This document shows positions 28,652 to 39,100 of a DNA stretch of 64,000 bases, piece after piece. A program made the position numbers and the translations under genes. Each line of letters starts with the position of its first letter. Within the stretch, counting starts at the first letter, position 1. The notes beneath the pieces are model-generated. The model had not been told where the DNA came from. It made no database searches and saw nothing but the letters and a program-made list of their open reading frames with translations. This DNA is from Shewanella putrefaciens (lineage in GTDB: Bacteria; Pseudomonadota; Gammaproteobacteria; Enterobacterales; Shewanellaceae), in contig NZ_CP066370.1 in assembly GCF_016406325.1 (NCBI RefSeq), positions 2,666,001 to 2,730,000 of the forward strand, in the 5' to 3' direction.

Positions 28652-29694
28652 GTACAAAAAATATTCAGCCTTTACTCGACCTTTTATACCAAGGTAAGAG
28701 TTTAAGTCGCGAGCAAGCCTTTGAGATTTTTAGCGCGTTAATTCGCGGTGAAATGAGTGAAGCCACTATGGCGGGCATGTTAGTTGCGCTGAAAATGCGC
28801 GGCGAAACCATAGATGAAATCAGCGGCGCCGCCGATGCGATGCGCGCCGCCGCCAAGACGTTTCCTTACTCGAATGGCGATAACCTTAGCAATGGTATCG
28901 TTGACATAGTTGGCACAGGTGGCGACGGCTTTAATACCATTAATATTTCCACCACGGCCGCCTTTGTTGCCGCTGCTGCGGGCGCTAAGGTCGCCAAACA
29001 CGGCAATCGTAGCGTATCGAGTAAATCGGGGTCATCGGATCTTTTGGCGCAGTTTGGCATCGACTTAACCATGTCACCAGACACCGCCAGTCGTTGCCTC
29101 GACGCACTGAACCTGTGCTTTTTATTTGCGCCCCACTACCACGGTGGAGTAAAACATGCGGGGCCGGTCAGGCAAGCGCTGAAAACGCGCACTTTATTCA
29201 ATGTGTTAGGGCCACTTATCAATCCCGCCCGCCCCGAGTTTATGTTACTTGGCGTGTATAGCCCTGAGTTAGTCTTACCGATAGCGAAAGTATTAAAGGC
29301 GCTTGGCACAAAACGCGCTATGGTAGTGCACGGCAGCGGTTTAGATGAAGTCGCGCTGCACGGCAATACCCAAGTGGCCGAATTAAAAGACGGCGACATC
29401 ATAGAGTATCAACTCACGCCCGCCGATTTAGGTGTGCCTTTAGCACAAATCAGTGACTTAGAAGGCGGCGAACCCGCGCAGAATGCCTTGATCACCGAGG
29501 CAATTTTGAAAGGTTGTGGCACAGATGCGCATACCAATGCGGTCGCTATCAATGCCGGTTGTGCTTTATATGTGTGTGGGATTGCTGATTCAGTCAAAGC
29601 CGGAACCTTACTTGCGATCGCGACCATACAAAGCGGCAAAGCCTTTGAATTGTTAAGCCAATTAGCTAAAGTCAGCAGTGAAACAAAGGAATAA
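28648..29694 (+). CDS. trpD: Anthranilate phosphoribosyltransferase
   Basis: A 348-residue enzyme transferring phosphoribose from PRPP to anthranilate. Motifs are the PRPP-binding GTGGDGFNTINIST, KHGNRSVSSKSGSSDLL, the HHGGVKHAGPVR-type segment (here YHGGVKHAGPVRQAL), and NVLGPLINPA. Translation is coupled to trpG by a four-base overlap, and the next frame begins immediately after its stop. Confidence 0.96.
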   Translation: MSTKNIQPLLDLLYQGKSLSREQAFEIFSALIRGEMSEATMAGMLVALKMRGETIDEISGAADAMRAAAKTFPYSNGDNLSNGIVDIVGTGGDGFNTINISTTAAFVAAAAGAKVAKHGNRSVSSKSGSSDLLAQFGIDLTMSPDTASRCLDALNLCFLFAPHYHGGVKHAGPVRQALKTRTLFNVLGPLINPARPEFMLLGVYSPELVLPIAKVLKALGTKRAMVVHGSGLDEVALHGNTQVAELKDGDIIEYQLTPADLGVPLAQISDLEGGEPAQNALITEAILKGCGTDAHTNAVAINAGCALYVCGIADSVKAGTLLAIATIQSGKAFELLSQLAKVSSETKE

Positions 29695-29700
29695 GTGGCA

Positions 29701-31179
29701 ATGACTCAAGAACTGATAACAAATAGCCAAGATATGAGAACTCAGCCACCGGCAGCAACAAACTCTATGCCAAAAAGTAATGTGTTAACCCGTATAGTCG
29801 ATACCAAAGCTGCCCATATTGCCGCCCTGAAGCTGCGTTTCCCCGAGGCCAGTCTGTCGCCAAAAATCTCTGACCGCAGTTTGTTTGCCGCACTCAAGGC
29901 GCCCAAGGCGGGTTGCATTTTAGAATGTAAAAAAGCCAGCCCCTCCAAAGGCTTAATCCGTAAAGACTTTGATGTCGAAGCCATCGCCGATATCTATGGT
30001 AAATATGCGGCGGGTATTTCAGTATTAACCGACGAGCAGTTTTTCCAAGGGGATATGGACTATATCCCTAAGGTGCGCGCTCGGGTGAACCAACCTATTC
30101 TGTGCAAAGATTTTTTTGTCGATGAATACCAAATTAAACTCGCCGCCCACCAAGGCGCCGATGCAATTTTGCTGATGCTATCCGTGCTGGATGATGCGCA
30201 ATATCACCGCCTAGCGAAAGAAGCCGCTAAGTATCAACTCGATGTGCTGACTGAAGTCAGTAACGAAGAAGAACTTAAACGCGCCATCGCATTAGATGCG
30301 CCGATCATTGGGATCAATAACCGTAACTTAAGGGATTTGAGTACCGATCTCGCCACCACAGAAGCCTTAGCGCCACACATTGGTAGCGACCGCGTGGTGA
30401 TCAGCGAATCAGGCATCTACAACAATGAACAAGTGCGCCGCCTGAGTCCGCTGGTTGATGGCTTCCTCGTCGGTAGTTCGATAATGGCCGAGGCTGATAT
30501 TGACTTAGCCTGCCGTAAATTGATCTTCGGTCACAATAAAGTCTGCGGCCTCACCCGCATGGAAGATATTCTCGCCGCGGCAACGTCAGGCGCCGTCTAT
30601 GCCGGGCTGATTTTTGCTGAAAAATCCCCGCGCGCCTTAACCCTTAATGCCGCTGAACAATTGCTCAGGGAATATCGCGCATCCGAGGCTCCCGCCATTG
30701 AATTCGTCGGCGTGTTTGTTAATGCCGCGCCAGAAACCATTTGTGATACCGCAGCCAGTTTGCAGTTATCGGCGGTGCAGCTCCATGGCACTGAAACTGA
30801 ACTTGAAATCGCAGAGCTCACTAAGCGACTTGAGCAAGCGGGACTCACAACTCAAATTTGGAAAGCTGTCAGCGTCGATGCGCAAACGGGTGAGCTTGGT
30901 AACTTACCTCAGGGAGCATCGCGATATCTCTTTGATAGTAAAACGCCAGACCAATTTGGCGGCTCGGGCCAAGCCTTTAATTGGCAAAATATTAATGTGA
31001 AGTCCTTAGGCCAGCAAAAGGCCCATGCCATGTTGGCGGGCGGACTCAACGCCGACAATGCGGCCAGTGCCAATGCCCAAGGATTTTACGGTTTAGATTT
31101 TAATTCTGGCCTAGAAACCGCCGCAGGAATTAAATCGGCGCAACTGATCCAAACAGCTTTTGCCAACTTACGTCTCTAA
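29701..31179 (+). CDS. trpCF: Bifunctional indole-3-glycerol phosphate synthase / phosphoribosylanthranilate isomerase
   Basis: A fusion of about 492 residues. The N-terminal IGPS barrel spans about 20-275 with ILECKKASPSKGLIR, PILCKDFFVDEYQI, IIGINNRNL and VISESGI. The PRAI barrel spans about 280-492 with VCGLTRMEDI, VGVFVN, VQLHG and GGLNADNA. It performs steps three and four of the tryptophan branch. A GTG at 29695 abuts the trpD stop and is an alternative start; the ATG at 29701 lies ten bases after AAAGGA. A 112-bp gap containing a long hairpin separates it from trpB. Confidence 0.95.
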   Translation: MTQELITNSQDMRTQPPAATNSMPKSNVLTRIVDTKAAHIAALKLRFPEASLSPKISDRSLFAALKAPKAGCILECKKASPSKGLIRKDFDVEAIADIYGKYAAGISVLTDEQFFQGDMDYIPKVRARVNQPILCKDFFVDEYQIKLAAHQGADAILLMLSVLDDAQYHRLAKEAAKYQLDVLTEVSNEEELKRAIALDAPIIGINNRNLRDLSTDLATTEALAPHIGSDRVVISESGIYNNEQVRRLSPLVDGFLVGSSIMAEADIDLACRKLIFGHNKVCGLTRMEDILAAATSGAVYAGLIFAEKSPRALTLNAAEQLLREYRASEAPAIEFVGVFVNAAPETICDTAASLQLSAVQLHGTETELEIAELTKRLEQAGLTTQIWKAVSVDAQTGELGNLPQGASRYLFDSKTPDQFGGSGQAFNWQNINVKSLGQQKAHAMLAGGLNADNAASANAQGFYGLDFNSGLETAAGIKSAQLIQTAFANLRL

Positions 31180-31204
31180 ACGGCGAGATAAAACACATTT
31201 ATAT

Positions 31205-31260
31205 CTGTGGCTCAATTTAACAGCGTACATTTAACAAATGCTTGAGTTGAGAAACCACAG
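31205..31260 (+). repeat. Long inverted repeat in the trpCF-trpB gap
   Basis: CTGTGGCTCAA (31205-31215) pairs with TTGAG-AAA-CCACAG (31247-31260), an eleven-pair stem with a three-base bulge. Inside is a second small stem, CATTT-AAC-AAATG (31228-31240). There is no T-run, so it is probably not a simple terminator. An mRNA processing or stability element, or an internal regulatory site, is possible. Confidence 0.5.
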
Positions 31261-31291
31261 ACAAACAGATTGATAAGATAAGGAAAAAGGT

Positions 31292-32482
31292 ATGTCAACG
31301 TTAAAGCTTAACCCTTATTTCGGCGAATACGGCGGCATGTATGTGCCACAGATTTTAGTGCCAGCCCTTAAGCAATTAGAAACTGCCTTTGTGGAAGCGC
31401 AGGAAGATGAAGACTTTAAAGCTGAATTTACCGATTTACTGAAAAACTACGCGGGTCGCCCAACAGCACTCACCTTAACTCGCAATTTAAGCCCAAATCC
31501 TATGGTGAAAATCTACCTTAAACGGGAAGATTTACTCCACGGCGGCGCCCATAAAACCAACCAAGTGTTAGGCCAAGCACTGCTGGCTAAGCGCATGGGT
31601 AAAAAAGAAATTATTGCTGAAACCGGTGCAGGACAACACGGCGTTGCCACCGCCCTTGCTTGCGCGCTGTTAGGCTTGAAATGTAAAGTCTATATGGGCG
31701 CAAAAGACGTTGCGCGCCAATCACCTAACGTATTTAGAATGCGTTTGATGGGCGCGGAAGTCATTCCTGTGACCTCAGGTTCTGCCACCCTAAAAGATGC
31801 CTGTAACGAGGCGATGCGCGACTGGTCTGGCAGCTACGAAAAGGCCCACTATCTTCTGGGCACCGCTGCGGGGCCACATCCGTTCCCAACAATCGTGCGT
31901 GAATTCCAACGCATTATTGGCGAAGAAACCAAGAAGCAAATGCTGGAACGTGAAGGTCGCTTGCCCGATGCCGTTATCGCTTGTGTTGGCGGCGGTTCCA
32001 ACGCTATCGGCATGTTTGCTGACTTTATCGACGAACCAAGTGTCGAGCTGATTGGCGTCGAACCTGCCGGTAAAGGCATAGACACGCCAATGCACGGCGC
32101 GCCGCTTAAACACGGTAAGACAGGTATTTTCTTCGGCATGAAAGCGCCTTTGATGCAAGACAGCGAAGGGCAAATCGAAGAATCTTACTCGATTTCAGCC
32201 GGATTGGACTTCCCCTCCGTTGGCCCGCAACACGCACATCTCAATGCCACAGGCCGTGCCCGTTATGAATCGGCTACCGATGATGAAGCCTTAGAAGCCT
32301 TCCAACAACTGGCGCGCTGTGAAGGGATTATCCCCGCATTAGAATCGGCGCATGCTATCGCCTATGCCGTCAAAATGGCGCGCGAGTGCACCAAAGAAAC
32401 CATTTTAGTGGTCAATCTTTCCGGTCGTGGCGACAAAGATATTTTCACCGTTTCTGACATTTTGAATGGTAAAGAGGTATAA
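31292..32482 (+). CDS. trpB: Tryptophan synthase beta chain
   Basis: A 396-residue PLP enzyme (E. coli 397) that condenses indole with serine. The PLP lysine is in the segment [19 protein letters not shown], followed by [15 protein letters not shown], the phosphate-binding glycine loop [12 protein letters not shown] and a C-terminal [21 protein letters not shown] precedes the ATG. It forms the alpha2-beta2 complex with TrpA, encoded five bases downstream. Confidence 0.97.
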   Translation: MSTLKLNPYFGEYGGMYVPQILVPALKQLETAFVEAQEDEDFKAEFTDLLKNYAGRPTALTLTRNLSPNPMVKIYLKREDLLHGGAHKTNQVLGQALLAKRMGKKEIIAETGAGQHGVATALACALLGLKCKVYMGAKDVARQSPNVFRMRLMGAEVIPVTSGSATLKDACNEAMRDWSGSYEKAHYLLGTAAGPHPFPTIVREFQRIIGEETKKQMLEREGRLPDAVIACVGGGSNAIGMFADFIDEPSVELIGVEPAGKGIDTPMHGAPLKHGKTGIFFGMKAPLMQDSEGQIEESYSISAGLDFPSVGPQHAHLNATGRARYESATDDEALEAFQQLARCEGIIPALESAHAIAYAVKMARECTKETILVVNLSGRGDKDIFTVSDILNGKEV

Positions 32483-32487
32483 CGAAC

Positions 32488-33324
32488 ATGAGTGATACAT
32501 TGACTAACCCAGGCCTTTACCAAGCGGCCCGTTACCAAGCCACCTTTGCCAAACTCAAGGCCGAAGGCCGTGGCGCTTTTGTCCCCTTCGTCACCCTTGG
32601 CGATCCTAGCCCTGAGTTATCGCTAAAAATTATCGATACCTTAGTGCAAAACGGCGCCGATGCCTTAGAACTGGGCTTTCCGTTTTCCGATCCCTTGGCC
32701 GATGGCCCTGTGATCCAAGGCGCTAACCTGCGTTCTTTAGCCGCTGGCACGACTCCAACGGCGTGTTTTGAATTACTGGCGCAAGTACGTGCAAAATACC
32801 CAGAACTACCAATCGGTTTGCTGCTGTATGCGAACTTGGTGTTTGCTAACGGCATAGATGCGTTTTACGCCAAAGCGCAGCAAGCGGGTGTGGATTCAGT
32901 ACTTATCGCCGATGTTCCAGTGGAAGAATCAGCGCCCTTTAGCGAAGCCGCTAAAGCACATGGTATTGCGCCGATTTTTATCGCGCCGCCCAATGCTGAC
33001 AGTGAAACCCTTGAGCAAGTGAGTAAAAGTGGTGAAGGTTACACCTATCTCTTATCCCGCGCGGGAGTCACAGGCACAGACACGAAAGCTGGCGTGCCGG
33101 TAGAGGAAATTTTATCTAAATTAAAAGCCTTTAACGCCCCGCCACCGCTCCTCGGTTTTGGTATTGCCGAGCCTTCACAGGTAAGCGCCGCCATCAAAGC
33201 GGGCGCTGCGGGGGCGATTTCTGGCTCTGCCGTAGTAAAAATCATCGAAACCCACCAGCACGATGAAGTTAAGCTACTTGCAACGCTTGGGGAATTTACT
33301 CGCGCCATGAAGGCTGCGACCTAA
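32488..33324 (+). CDS. trpA: Tryptophan synthase alpha chain
   Basis: A 278-residue TIM barrel cleaving indole-3-glycerol phosphate to indole. The two catalytic acids lie in the segment [18 protein letters not shown]. Later motifs are [17 protein letters not shown], the phosphate loop [12 protein letters not shown] and [11 protein letters not shown]. It is the last gene of the trp operon, and indole is channelled to TrpB. Confidence 0.97.
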   Translation: MSDTLTNPGLYQAARYQATFAKLKAEGRGAFVPFVTLGDPSPELSLKIIDTLVQNGADALELGFPFSDPLADGPVIQGANLRSLAAGTTPTACFELLAQVRAKYPELPIGLLLYANLVFANGIDAFYAKAQQAGVDSVLIADVPVEESAPFSEAAKAHGIAPIFIAPPNADSETLEQVSKSGEGYTYLLSRAGVTGTDTKAGVPVEEILSKLKAFNAPPPLLGFGIAEPSQVSAAIKAGAAGAISGSAVVKIIETHQHDEVKLLATLGEFTRAMKAAT

Positions 33325-33394
33325 ACTAACTGCGTATTTATTTAGTCACAGTTCCTCGGTAGCATGGAGGCCTCGACAATAAAACGGACTTTTT

Positions 33395-33826
33395 ATGCAG
33401 TATCGGATCTATATTCTCGAACTCACACCATGGGGCTGTGGATTTGAAGGGGAAGTAGCCGCAAAATGCGACAATGGCGCGCCAATTTGGTTTTACTACC
33501 AAGGCAGCGATCAGCAGGCAAAAGCGCGCTTTCCCCTTAACCAATGGGTGACGGTTGAATTATTGGGTCGGCTGGCGAGTGCGATCCCTCAAGTTGACAT
33601 CATTGAACAAGCGCCACACCAGCATCTGCAGTTCCCGCTGCATAACTGTCACTTTGAAGCTTCAGGACAGATCATCGACATCAGCCAAACACCCGAAGAT
33701 ACGATTTACCTGTTGCAATCAAACTTACCGCTCCCCTTCGATAATGAACTGGGAAAATCCCCTATCTCACTCAGTGACTGGGTCAATGTGACAGGTGAAC
33801 TTTGGGTAACAAATTGGATGAATTAA
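33395..33826 (+). CDS. Hypothetical protein
   Basis: A 143-residue soluble protein rich in aromatic residues and beta-strand-like segments (YRIYILELTPWGCGFEGEV, NQWVTVELLGRL, ending in SDWVNVTGELWVTNWM). It looks like an OB-fold or barrel-type small domain, but I do not recognise a family. There is no signal peptide. It lies 70 bases after trpA on the same strand and might be read through from the operon. The ribosome-binding site is weak. Confidence 0.6.
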   Translation: MQYRIYILELTPWGCGFEGEVAAKCDNGAPIWFYYQGSDQQAKARFPLNQWVTVELLGRLASAIPQVDIIEQAPHQHLQFPLHNCHFEASGQIIDISQTPEDTIYLLQSNLPLPFDNELGKSPISLSDWVNVTGELWVTNWMN

Positions 33827-33897
33827 GTCGATAAAAGAAGGTATAGTGCTAACCTTTGACCAATCATTCGCCTGATACATTTCCATTAGAGGATCCG

Positions 33898-34182
33898 ATG
33901 ACCGTTTCTAAATCTTTAGCCAATGACAAACCTCGTACTTTTTTGGGAACACCCAAATTACCCGCCAAGTATGCCACTGTGGTGATGCCATTTTTTCTTT
34001 CTATTCTCATGAGTTGTATCGTTTCTGGGATCAGCACTTTCAATGGCGTTGGCGCTTCACCGCAATTTATCGAACTCTGGCTCGGCGCTTGGCTGATCTC
34101 ATGGATTGTCGCCTTTCCGACATTACTGATGGTGTTACCTTTAGTACGTAAACTCACCGCCGCCTTTGTCGAACTCCCTTAG
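33898..34182 (+). CDS. DUF2798 membrane protein
   Basis: A 94-residue protein with two transmembrane segments (about 24-45 and 58-82). Its sequence pattern is YATVVMPFFLSILMSCIVSG followed by a W(L)GAWLISWIVAFPTLLMVLPLVRKL-like second helix, typical of DUF2798. The frame extends to 33856, but the ATG at 33898 has GAGG five bases upstream and is preferred. Function unknown; small inner-membrane protein. Confidence 0.8.
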   Translation: MTVSKSLANDKPRTFLGTPKLPAKYATVVMPFFLSILMSCIVSGISTFNGVGASPQFIELWLGAWLISWIVAFPTLLMVLPLVRKLTAAFVELP

Positions 34183-34868
34183 TATTGGTAGATATTTATT
34201 CATCGTGTTTATGGAATAAAACCGAAAGCCGTCGTTAAAAACGGTTTTCAACGGGACAATTAACATGACACATTAGCTTTCCACTCTGCACAAAACCCTA
34301 TTAACGCCCTAATAACCCTTTATTTAGTGCTGTTTTTAAACAACGAAATATCATCGTCCTCTCATCGAAAGTTCAATATCTAGACATTTACAGTCGATTT
34401 ACACTGACATCATTTTGTCACTAGCAGCTATCATTTTTGGCGTATTCTATATCCATTCAATGAGTCGAGACAAATAGAGTTTTAAACCTCAAAAACAAAT
34501 TAACCAACTGTTTTATAGCGTTATTTATAACATCATTTCACAAAAAACGTCTCTCTTGTGAGCGACAGCAATCACTAAACATTATCACAACAGACAATAT
34601 ACAATTCTTTTTTATATCCGCTAAAAGTATGAATCACTCCCATTCACTCAAATGATAACGATTTGCATTTGTAATTTTTAAAGTGCTAATTTACCCCTCC
34701 ATTATCATCAAAGATAACCGCAGCAGGAAGCTATAGCTAAAAACACTATTAGCGAGATAAATGGATTGTTAAATCAGTTTTGATAGAGATATCCACTAAA
34801 TTCTTGCTTATCAGTCGACTATTACTGGAAAAGTTCTACTTAGCACAATAGAACCAAAGGAGGCGTAA
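34183..34868. other. Intergenic region upstream of the siderophore locus
   Basis: About 690 bp with no supported gene. A weak stem AAAACCG/CGGTTTT (34218-34248) may end the preceding gene. The middle is AT-rich and featureless to my reading. The Fur box and promoter for pubA lie at 34650-34691, leaving an untranslated leader of roughly 170 bases. Confidence 0.5.
34650..34691 (+). promoter_or_regulatory. Fur box and promoter of the siderophore operon
   Basis: TGATAACGATTTGCA (34653-34667) matches the 7-1-7 Fur consensus TGATAAT-N-ATTATCA at 11 of 14 positions. It overlaps a -35-like TTGCAT (34663-34668), which is followed after 17 bases by CTAATT (34686-34691). Fe2+-Fur binding here would block transcription. 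A second ATTATCATC...GATAAC arrangement lies about 35 bases downstream. Confidence 0.75.
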
Positions 34869-36386
34869 GTGACTACACTACAAAGGGAAATTGATCGCGA
34901 AATCTTTGATCTACTTGGCATAGGCATTGGCCCGTTCAATCTTGGCCTCGCCGCCTTATCAGAACCTATTGACGGCTTTAATTGTTTATTTTTAGATGCT
35001 AAAACCAGTTTTGACTGGCATCCAGGCATGCTACTCAAATCCTCAAGACTGCAAACCCCCTTTATGTCAGATCTGGTAACTATGGCCGATCCCACCAGCC
35101 GCTACAGTTACCTTAATTTTGCCAAGCAAACGGGCAGACTTTATCCCTTTTATATTCGTGAGAATTTCTTTTTACCTCGCCACGAATACAACTTGTATTG
35201 CCAATGGGTGAGCCAACAGCTCAGCAACCTTAAATTTGGTTTTAAGGTCACTCAAGTGGATTACAACGCCGGTGAAGGTATTTATCGAGTTACAGGTTTT
35301 GATAGACGCAGTGGCAAAACCCATACCTATCAATGCCGAAAGCTAGTGTTAGGCACTGGCACTGAACCTTATCTGCCAAAGGATTGCCCAATCCAAGATG
35401 CACGGATCATGCATACCGCCAGTTATATGCAGCAAAAAACCTACCTGCAGAGTCAGAGTGCCATCACAGTGATTGGTAGTGGCCAGAGTGCGGCGGAAGT
35501 GTTTTACGATCTACTGCAAGATATTGATACCTATGGTTATCAACTCAATTGGATGACGCGATCACCACGTTTTTATCCCTTGGAATATACCAAGCTTACT
35601 TTAGAGATGACCTCGCCAGATTATGTCGATTACTTCCACGAGTTGACCCCTAATCAAAGATGCTCACTGATTGCCAGCCAGAAACAACTCTACAAAGGAA
35701 TAAATTCTGAGCTGATAAACGACATTTACGATTTGTTATATCAAAAGCGCCTATTGGCCGATTTTCAATGCCGACTAATGACGAATGCGGCGCTGACTCA
35801 TATCGAGCCCCAAGCCAATATGCTCAAGTTGCATTTCCACCACAATGAAAAAAATCATACCTTTGAGCAAGAAACGGGCGCCGTCATTTTAGGCACAGGT
35901 TACCACTATCGTTTACCCGAGTTTATCAGTGGTATTAAACAACAAGTCGAATTCGATGACGCCGGACAACTTAGTGTGCAGCGTGATTACAGCATAGATA
36001 TTCGAGGGGATATTTTTGTCCAGAATGTCGGTTTGCATACCCATGGGATAAGCTCACCGGATCTGGGAATGGGCTGTTATCGCAACAGCACCATCTTAAA
36101 AGCCGTGCTCGGTTATGCGCCCTACCATATTGAGGAACATATCGCGTTTCAAACCTTCGATCCGGCCAAACTTGCCAGTCATCAGCCCTGCGGCGTCAAT
36201 GCAATTAACACATTGAATCTTAAAACTAAACATTTCACTAAGGCATCAAATCACACAGATACTGCTGACGCGCCTCATAGTCTGTACCCAACCCAAACTG
36301 CGACTTCAAGTATAAGTGCAGGCACAAGTTCAGGTGCGGGAACCCACATGTCAGTCTTGATGGCGCCGAATAAGGAGGCGCAATAA
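34869..36386 (+). CDS. pubA: Putrescine/ornithine-type N-hydroxylase, siderophore biosynthesis
   Basis: A 505-residue FAD- and NADPH-dependent N-monooxygenase of the IucD/SidA class. The FAD motif is LGIGIGPFNLGLAAL, the NADPH motif is VIGSGQSAAEVFYD, and the C-terminal motif is LGTGYHYRLPEF, with LGMGCYRNS near the end. It starts at GTG, five bases after a perfect AAAGGAGG. In Shewanella the orthologue hydroxylates putrescine for putrebactin. The last 65 residues are a low-complexity Ser/Thr/Ala tail. pubB overlaps the stop by one base. Confidence 0.9.
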   Translation: MTTLQREIDREIFDLLGIGIGPFNLGLAALSEPIDGFNCLFLDAKTSFDWHPGMLLKSSRLQTPFMSDLVTMADPTSRYSYLNFAKQTGRLYPFYIRENFFLPRHEYNLYCQWVSQQLSNLKFGFKVTQVDYNAGEGIYRVTGFDRRSGKTHTYQCRKLVLGTGTEPYLPKDCPIQDARIMHTASYMQQKTYLQSQSAITVIGSGQSAAEVFYDLLQDIDTYGYQLNWMTRSPRFYPLEYTKLTLEMTSPDYVDYFHELTPNQRCSLIASQKQLYKGINSELINDIYDLLYQKRLLADFQCRLMTNAALTHIEPQANMLKLHFHHNEKNHTFEQETGAVILGTGYHYRLPEFISGIKQQVEFDDAGQLSVQRDYSIDIRGDIFVQNVGLHTHGISSPDLGMGCYRNSTILKAVLGYAPYHIEEHIAFQTFDPAKLASHQPCGVNAINTLNLKTKHFTKASNHTDTADAPHSLYPTQTATSSISAGTSSGAGTHMSVLMAPNKEAQ

Positions 36387-37021
36387 TGGCAAGTCAATTT
36401 AGCAACCATTGCTTAACGCGGCTATGTTTAACACAGCTATCGGCTATTACAAGCATCAATGGTTTCCAGTTCAGAGCCTTAGATCTTACACAAGACATTC
36501 CAACACTACAGTCTTGGCTTAACCAAGATTACGCCAAGTTTTGGGGTATGCAGGGCTTGAACCTTGATGCCATAAAAAATCTGTTAGCAACTACAGAACA
36601 CAAGTTTGCCTTGATAGGTGAATGGCAGGCCAAAGCGCTATTTATGGTGGAACTCTACGATCCTGTCCACGATGAAATCGGCCAGCACTATCGTGTTGCG
36701 CCGGGTGATTGTGGTATGCATCTGATTATCGCGCCGCCCGATGGCAAACCCGTCAGCGGCTTATCCTTCAAAGTGATGGATGCAATAGCTAAGCTCGTGC
36801 TTGAAAAACTGGCCTTTACTCGCCTCGTAGTTGAACCCGATCAACTCAATATGAAAATTCATCACTTAAATAGCCGAGTAGGTATTCGCTATGAAAAGGC
36901 AATTCAATTAAACACTAAAGCGGCTTTCCTCGGATTTTGCACTGCGGCTGATCGTCTGCGCGCATCAAGCCCAGCTTCTTCGACGCGCTTAGCCCAAACA
37001 ACCTTAGCTCAGCCATGCTAG
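36386..37021 (+). CDS. pubB: Siderophore N-acyltransferase (IucB-like GNAT)
   Basis: A 211-residue acyltransferase of the IucB/RhbD GNAT-like family. Key segments are FRALDLTQDIPTLQSWLNQDYAKFWGMQG, VELYDPVHDEIGQHY, GMHLIIAPPDG and VEPDQLNMKIHHLNSRVGI. In putrebactin synthesis it succinylates N-hydroxyputrescine. AAGGAGG is eight bases before the ATG, inside the end of pubA, so the two are translationally coupled. Confidence 0.88.
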   Translation: MASQFSNHCLTRLCLTQLSAITSINGFQFRALDLTQDIPTLQSWLNQDYAKFWGMQGLNLDAIKNLLATTEHKFALIGEWQAKALFMVELYDPVHDEIGQHYRVAPGDCGMHLIIAPPDGKPVSGLSFKVMDAIAKLVLEKLAFTRLVVEPDQLNMKIHHLNSRVGIRYEKAIQLNTKAAFLGFCTAADRLRASSPASSTRLAQTTLAQPC

Positions 37022-37075
37022 TTGAAAGCCCCCGTAACCTCTCCCATAACATTATCGACTCTTTAGGTGAATTAG

Positions 37076-39004
37076 ATGAACTTACCCACAAAAGCCTTAT
37101 TAATGAACCCATTGCCAACGCAAGATCATCATGATCAAGCAGTACATGCTCAACAAAGCTCGGCGCTATCGACAACATCGACTTCTATGCCCGAGCATTT
37201 AACCCCCACCTATTGGCAAGCGGCTAATCGGCATTTAGTGAAGAAAATTCTCTGCGAATTTACCCACGAGAAGCTCATTACCCCGACCCTATACGGGCAA
37301 AAAGCGGGACTCAATCACTATGAACTGCGGCTCAAAGACAGCACTTACTATTTTAGTGCGCGGCACTATCAGCTAGATCATCTCGCGATTGATGCAGATA
37401 CCATCCGCGTTTCACTTGCAGGCAAAGAGCAAATCCTCGATGCAATGTCGCTGATTATTTCCCTTAAAAATGACTTAGGGATCAGCGAACCCCTACTGCC
37501 CACGTATTTAGAGGAAATCACCAGCACCCTCTACAGCAAGGCGTACAAATTAGCGCATCAGGCGATCCCCGCCGCCACACTGGCGCGAGCCGATTATCAA
37601 AGCATAGAAGCGGGTATGACAGAAGGTCATCCGGTGTTTATTGCCAATAATGGCCGGATTGGATTTGATATGCAGGATTACCGTCAATTTGCCCCAGAAA
37701 GCGCGATGCCGATGCAGTTAGTCTGGCTTGGCGTACGCAAGAGCAAAACCACGTTTGCCGCCCTCGAAAACTTGAGTCACGACGCATTATTAAAGAAGGA
37801 GCTTGGCCAGCAGTTCGATGATTTTCAGCAGCATCTTAAAACCCAGCAGCATGATCCACAGGACTTCTACTTTATGCCAGTGCACCCTTGGCAGTGGCGT
37901 GAAAAAATCGCCCGCGTCTTTGCCGGCGACATAGCCCGTGGCGATCTGGTTTACCTTGGTGAAGGCAGCGAACAATACCAAGTGCAGCAATCAATACGCA
38001 CTTTCTTCAATCTTGCATCACCGCAAAAGTGCTACGTCAAAACTGCGCTTTCTATCCTAAATATGGGCTTTATGCGTGGTCTATCGCCCCTTTACATGAG
38101 CTGCACACCGCAGATCAATGCTTGGGTTGCAAACTTAGTTGAAAACGATCCTTACTTTGCCCAACAAGGCTTTGTGATCCTGAAGGAAATTGCCGCAATA
38201 GGTTATCACCACACCTATTACGAGCAGGCACTCACCCAAGATAGCGCCTACAAAAAAATGCTCTCAGCCCTGTGGCGCGAAAGCCCACTGCCGCACATTG
38301 AGCCTAAGCAAAATCTGATGACCATGGCAGCGCTACTGCATACGGATCATGAAGATAAGGCCCTTATTGCAGCCTTGATAGTCGCCTCAGGCTTACCAGC
38401 AAAGGATTGGGTCAGTCGCTATTTAAACCTGTATTTATCGCCGCTGTTACATGCCTTTTTTGCCTACGATCTGGTCTTTATGCCACATGGTGAAAACCTG
38501 ATCTTAGTGCTCGATGAATATGTGCCAGTCAAGATTTTAATGAAAGACATAGGCGAAGAAGTCGCGGTACTCAATGGCGCGAAGCCGCTACCTGATGATG
38601 TAAAACGCCTTGCAGTTAGCCTTGAAGAAGAGATGAAGCTTAACTACATCTTACTGGATATTTTTGACTGTATTTTCCGCTATTTAGCACCGCTACTCGA
38701 TGAGCAAACCAGTGTCAGTGAAAGCCAATTCTGGGAGTTAGTGGCGGACAATGTACGTGATTACCAAGCCCAGCATCCACATTTGGCCGACAAGTTTGCC
38801 CAATACGATCTGTTTAAGGACAGCTTTGTACGCACGTGCCTCAATCGTATCCAATTGAATAATAACCAACAAATGATAGACCTCGCCGACAGGGAGAAAA
38901 ACCTGCGTTTCGCCGGTGGCATCGACAATCCCTTGGCGGCCTTTAGACAAAGCCATGCCTTTAAGCGCCCTATGCTTAGCAGCGCTGAGCAAAGGACACG
39001 TTAA
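37076..39004 (+). CDS. pubC: NIS siderophore synthetase (IucA/IucC family)
   Basis: A 642-residue NRPS-independent siderophore synthetase. The IucA/IucC domain spans about 170-420, with [16 protein letters not shown] and the MPVHPWQW motif (family HPxHPWQ). A FhuF-like C-terminal domain (about 430-600) contains [26 protein letters not shown]. It activates the succinyl carboxylate with ATP and joins, then cyclises, hydroxamate units. Its position after pubA and pubB supports the putrebactin assignment over other NIS products such as alcaligin or bisucaberin. AGGTG precedes the ATG. Confidence 0.9.
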   Translation: MNLPTKALLMNPLPTQDHHDQAVHAQQSSALSTTSTSMPEHLTPTYWQAANRHLVKKILCEFTHEKLITPTLYGQKAGLNHYELRLKDSTYYFSARHYQLDHLAIDADTIRVSLAGKEQILDAMSLIISLKNDLGISEPLLPTYLEEITSTLYSKAYKLAHQAIPAATLARADYQSIEAGMTEGHPVFIANNGRIGFDMQDYRQFAPESAMPMQLVWLGVRKSKTTFAALENLSHDALLKKELGQQFDDFQQHLKTQQHDPQDFYFMPVHPWQWREKIARVFAGDIARGDLVYLGEGSEQYQVQQSIRTFFNLASPQKCYVKTALSILNMGFMRGLSPLYMSCTPQINAWVANLVENDPYFAQQGFVILKEIAAIGYHHTYYEQALTQDSAYKKMLSALWRESPLPHIEPKQNLMTMAALLHTDHEDKALIAALIVASGLPAKDWVSRYLNLYLSPLLHAFFAYDLVFMPHGENLILVLDEYVPVKILMKDIGEEVAVLNGAKPLPDDVKRLAVSLEEEMKLNYILLDIFDCIFRYLAPLLDEQTSVSESQFWELVADNVRDYQAQHPHLADKFAQYDLFKDSFVRTCLNRIQLNNNQQMIDLADREKNLRFAGGIDNPLAAFRQSHAFKRPMLSSAEQRTR

Positions 39005-39039
39005 CACACCACAAAGTGGATAACCCCGAAAATTTAGCA

Positions 39040-39057
39040 TGGGCCAATGTTGGCCCA
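39040..39057 (+). other. Hairpin between pubC and the receptor gene
   Basis: TGGGCCAA (39040-39047) and TTGGCCCA (39050-39057) form a tight stem with a two-base loop, 36 bases after pubC. There is no proper T-run. It may attenuate read-through into the receptor gene or stabilise the mRNA. Confidence 0.45.
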
Positions 39058-39100
39058 GCTTGTTTAACCCCCAACCTAAACGGAATTAAAGATCAACATT

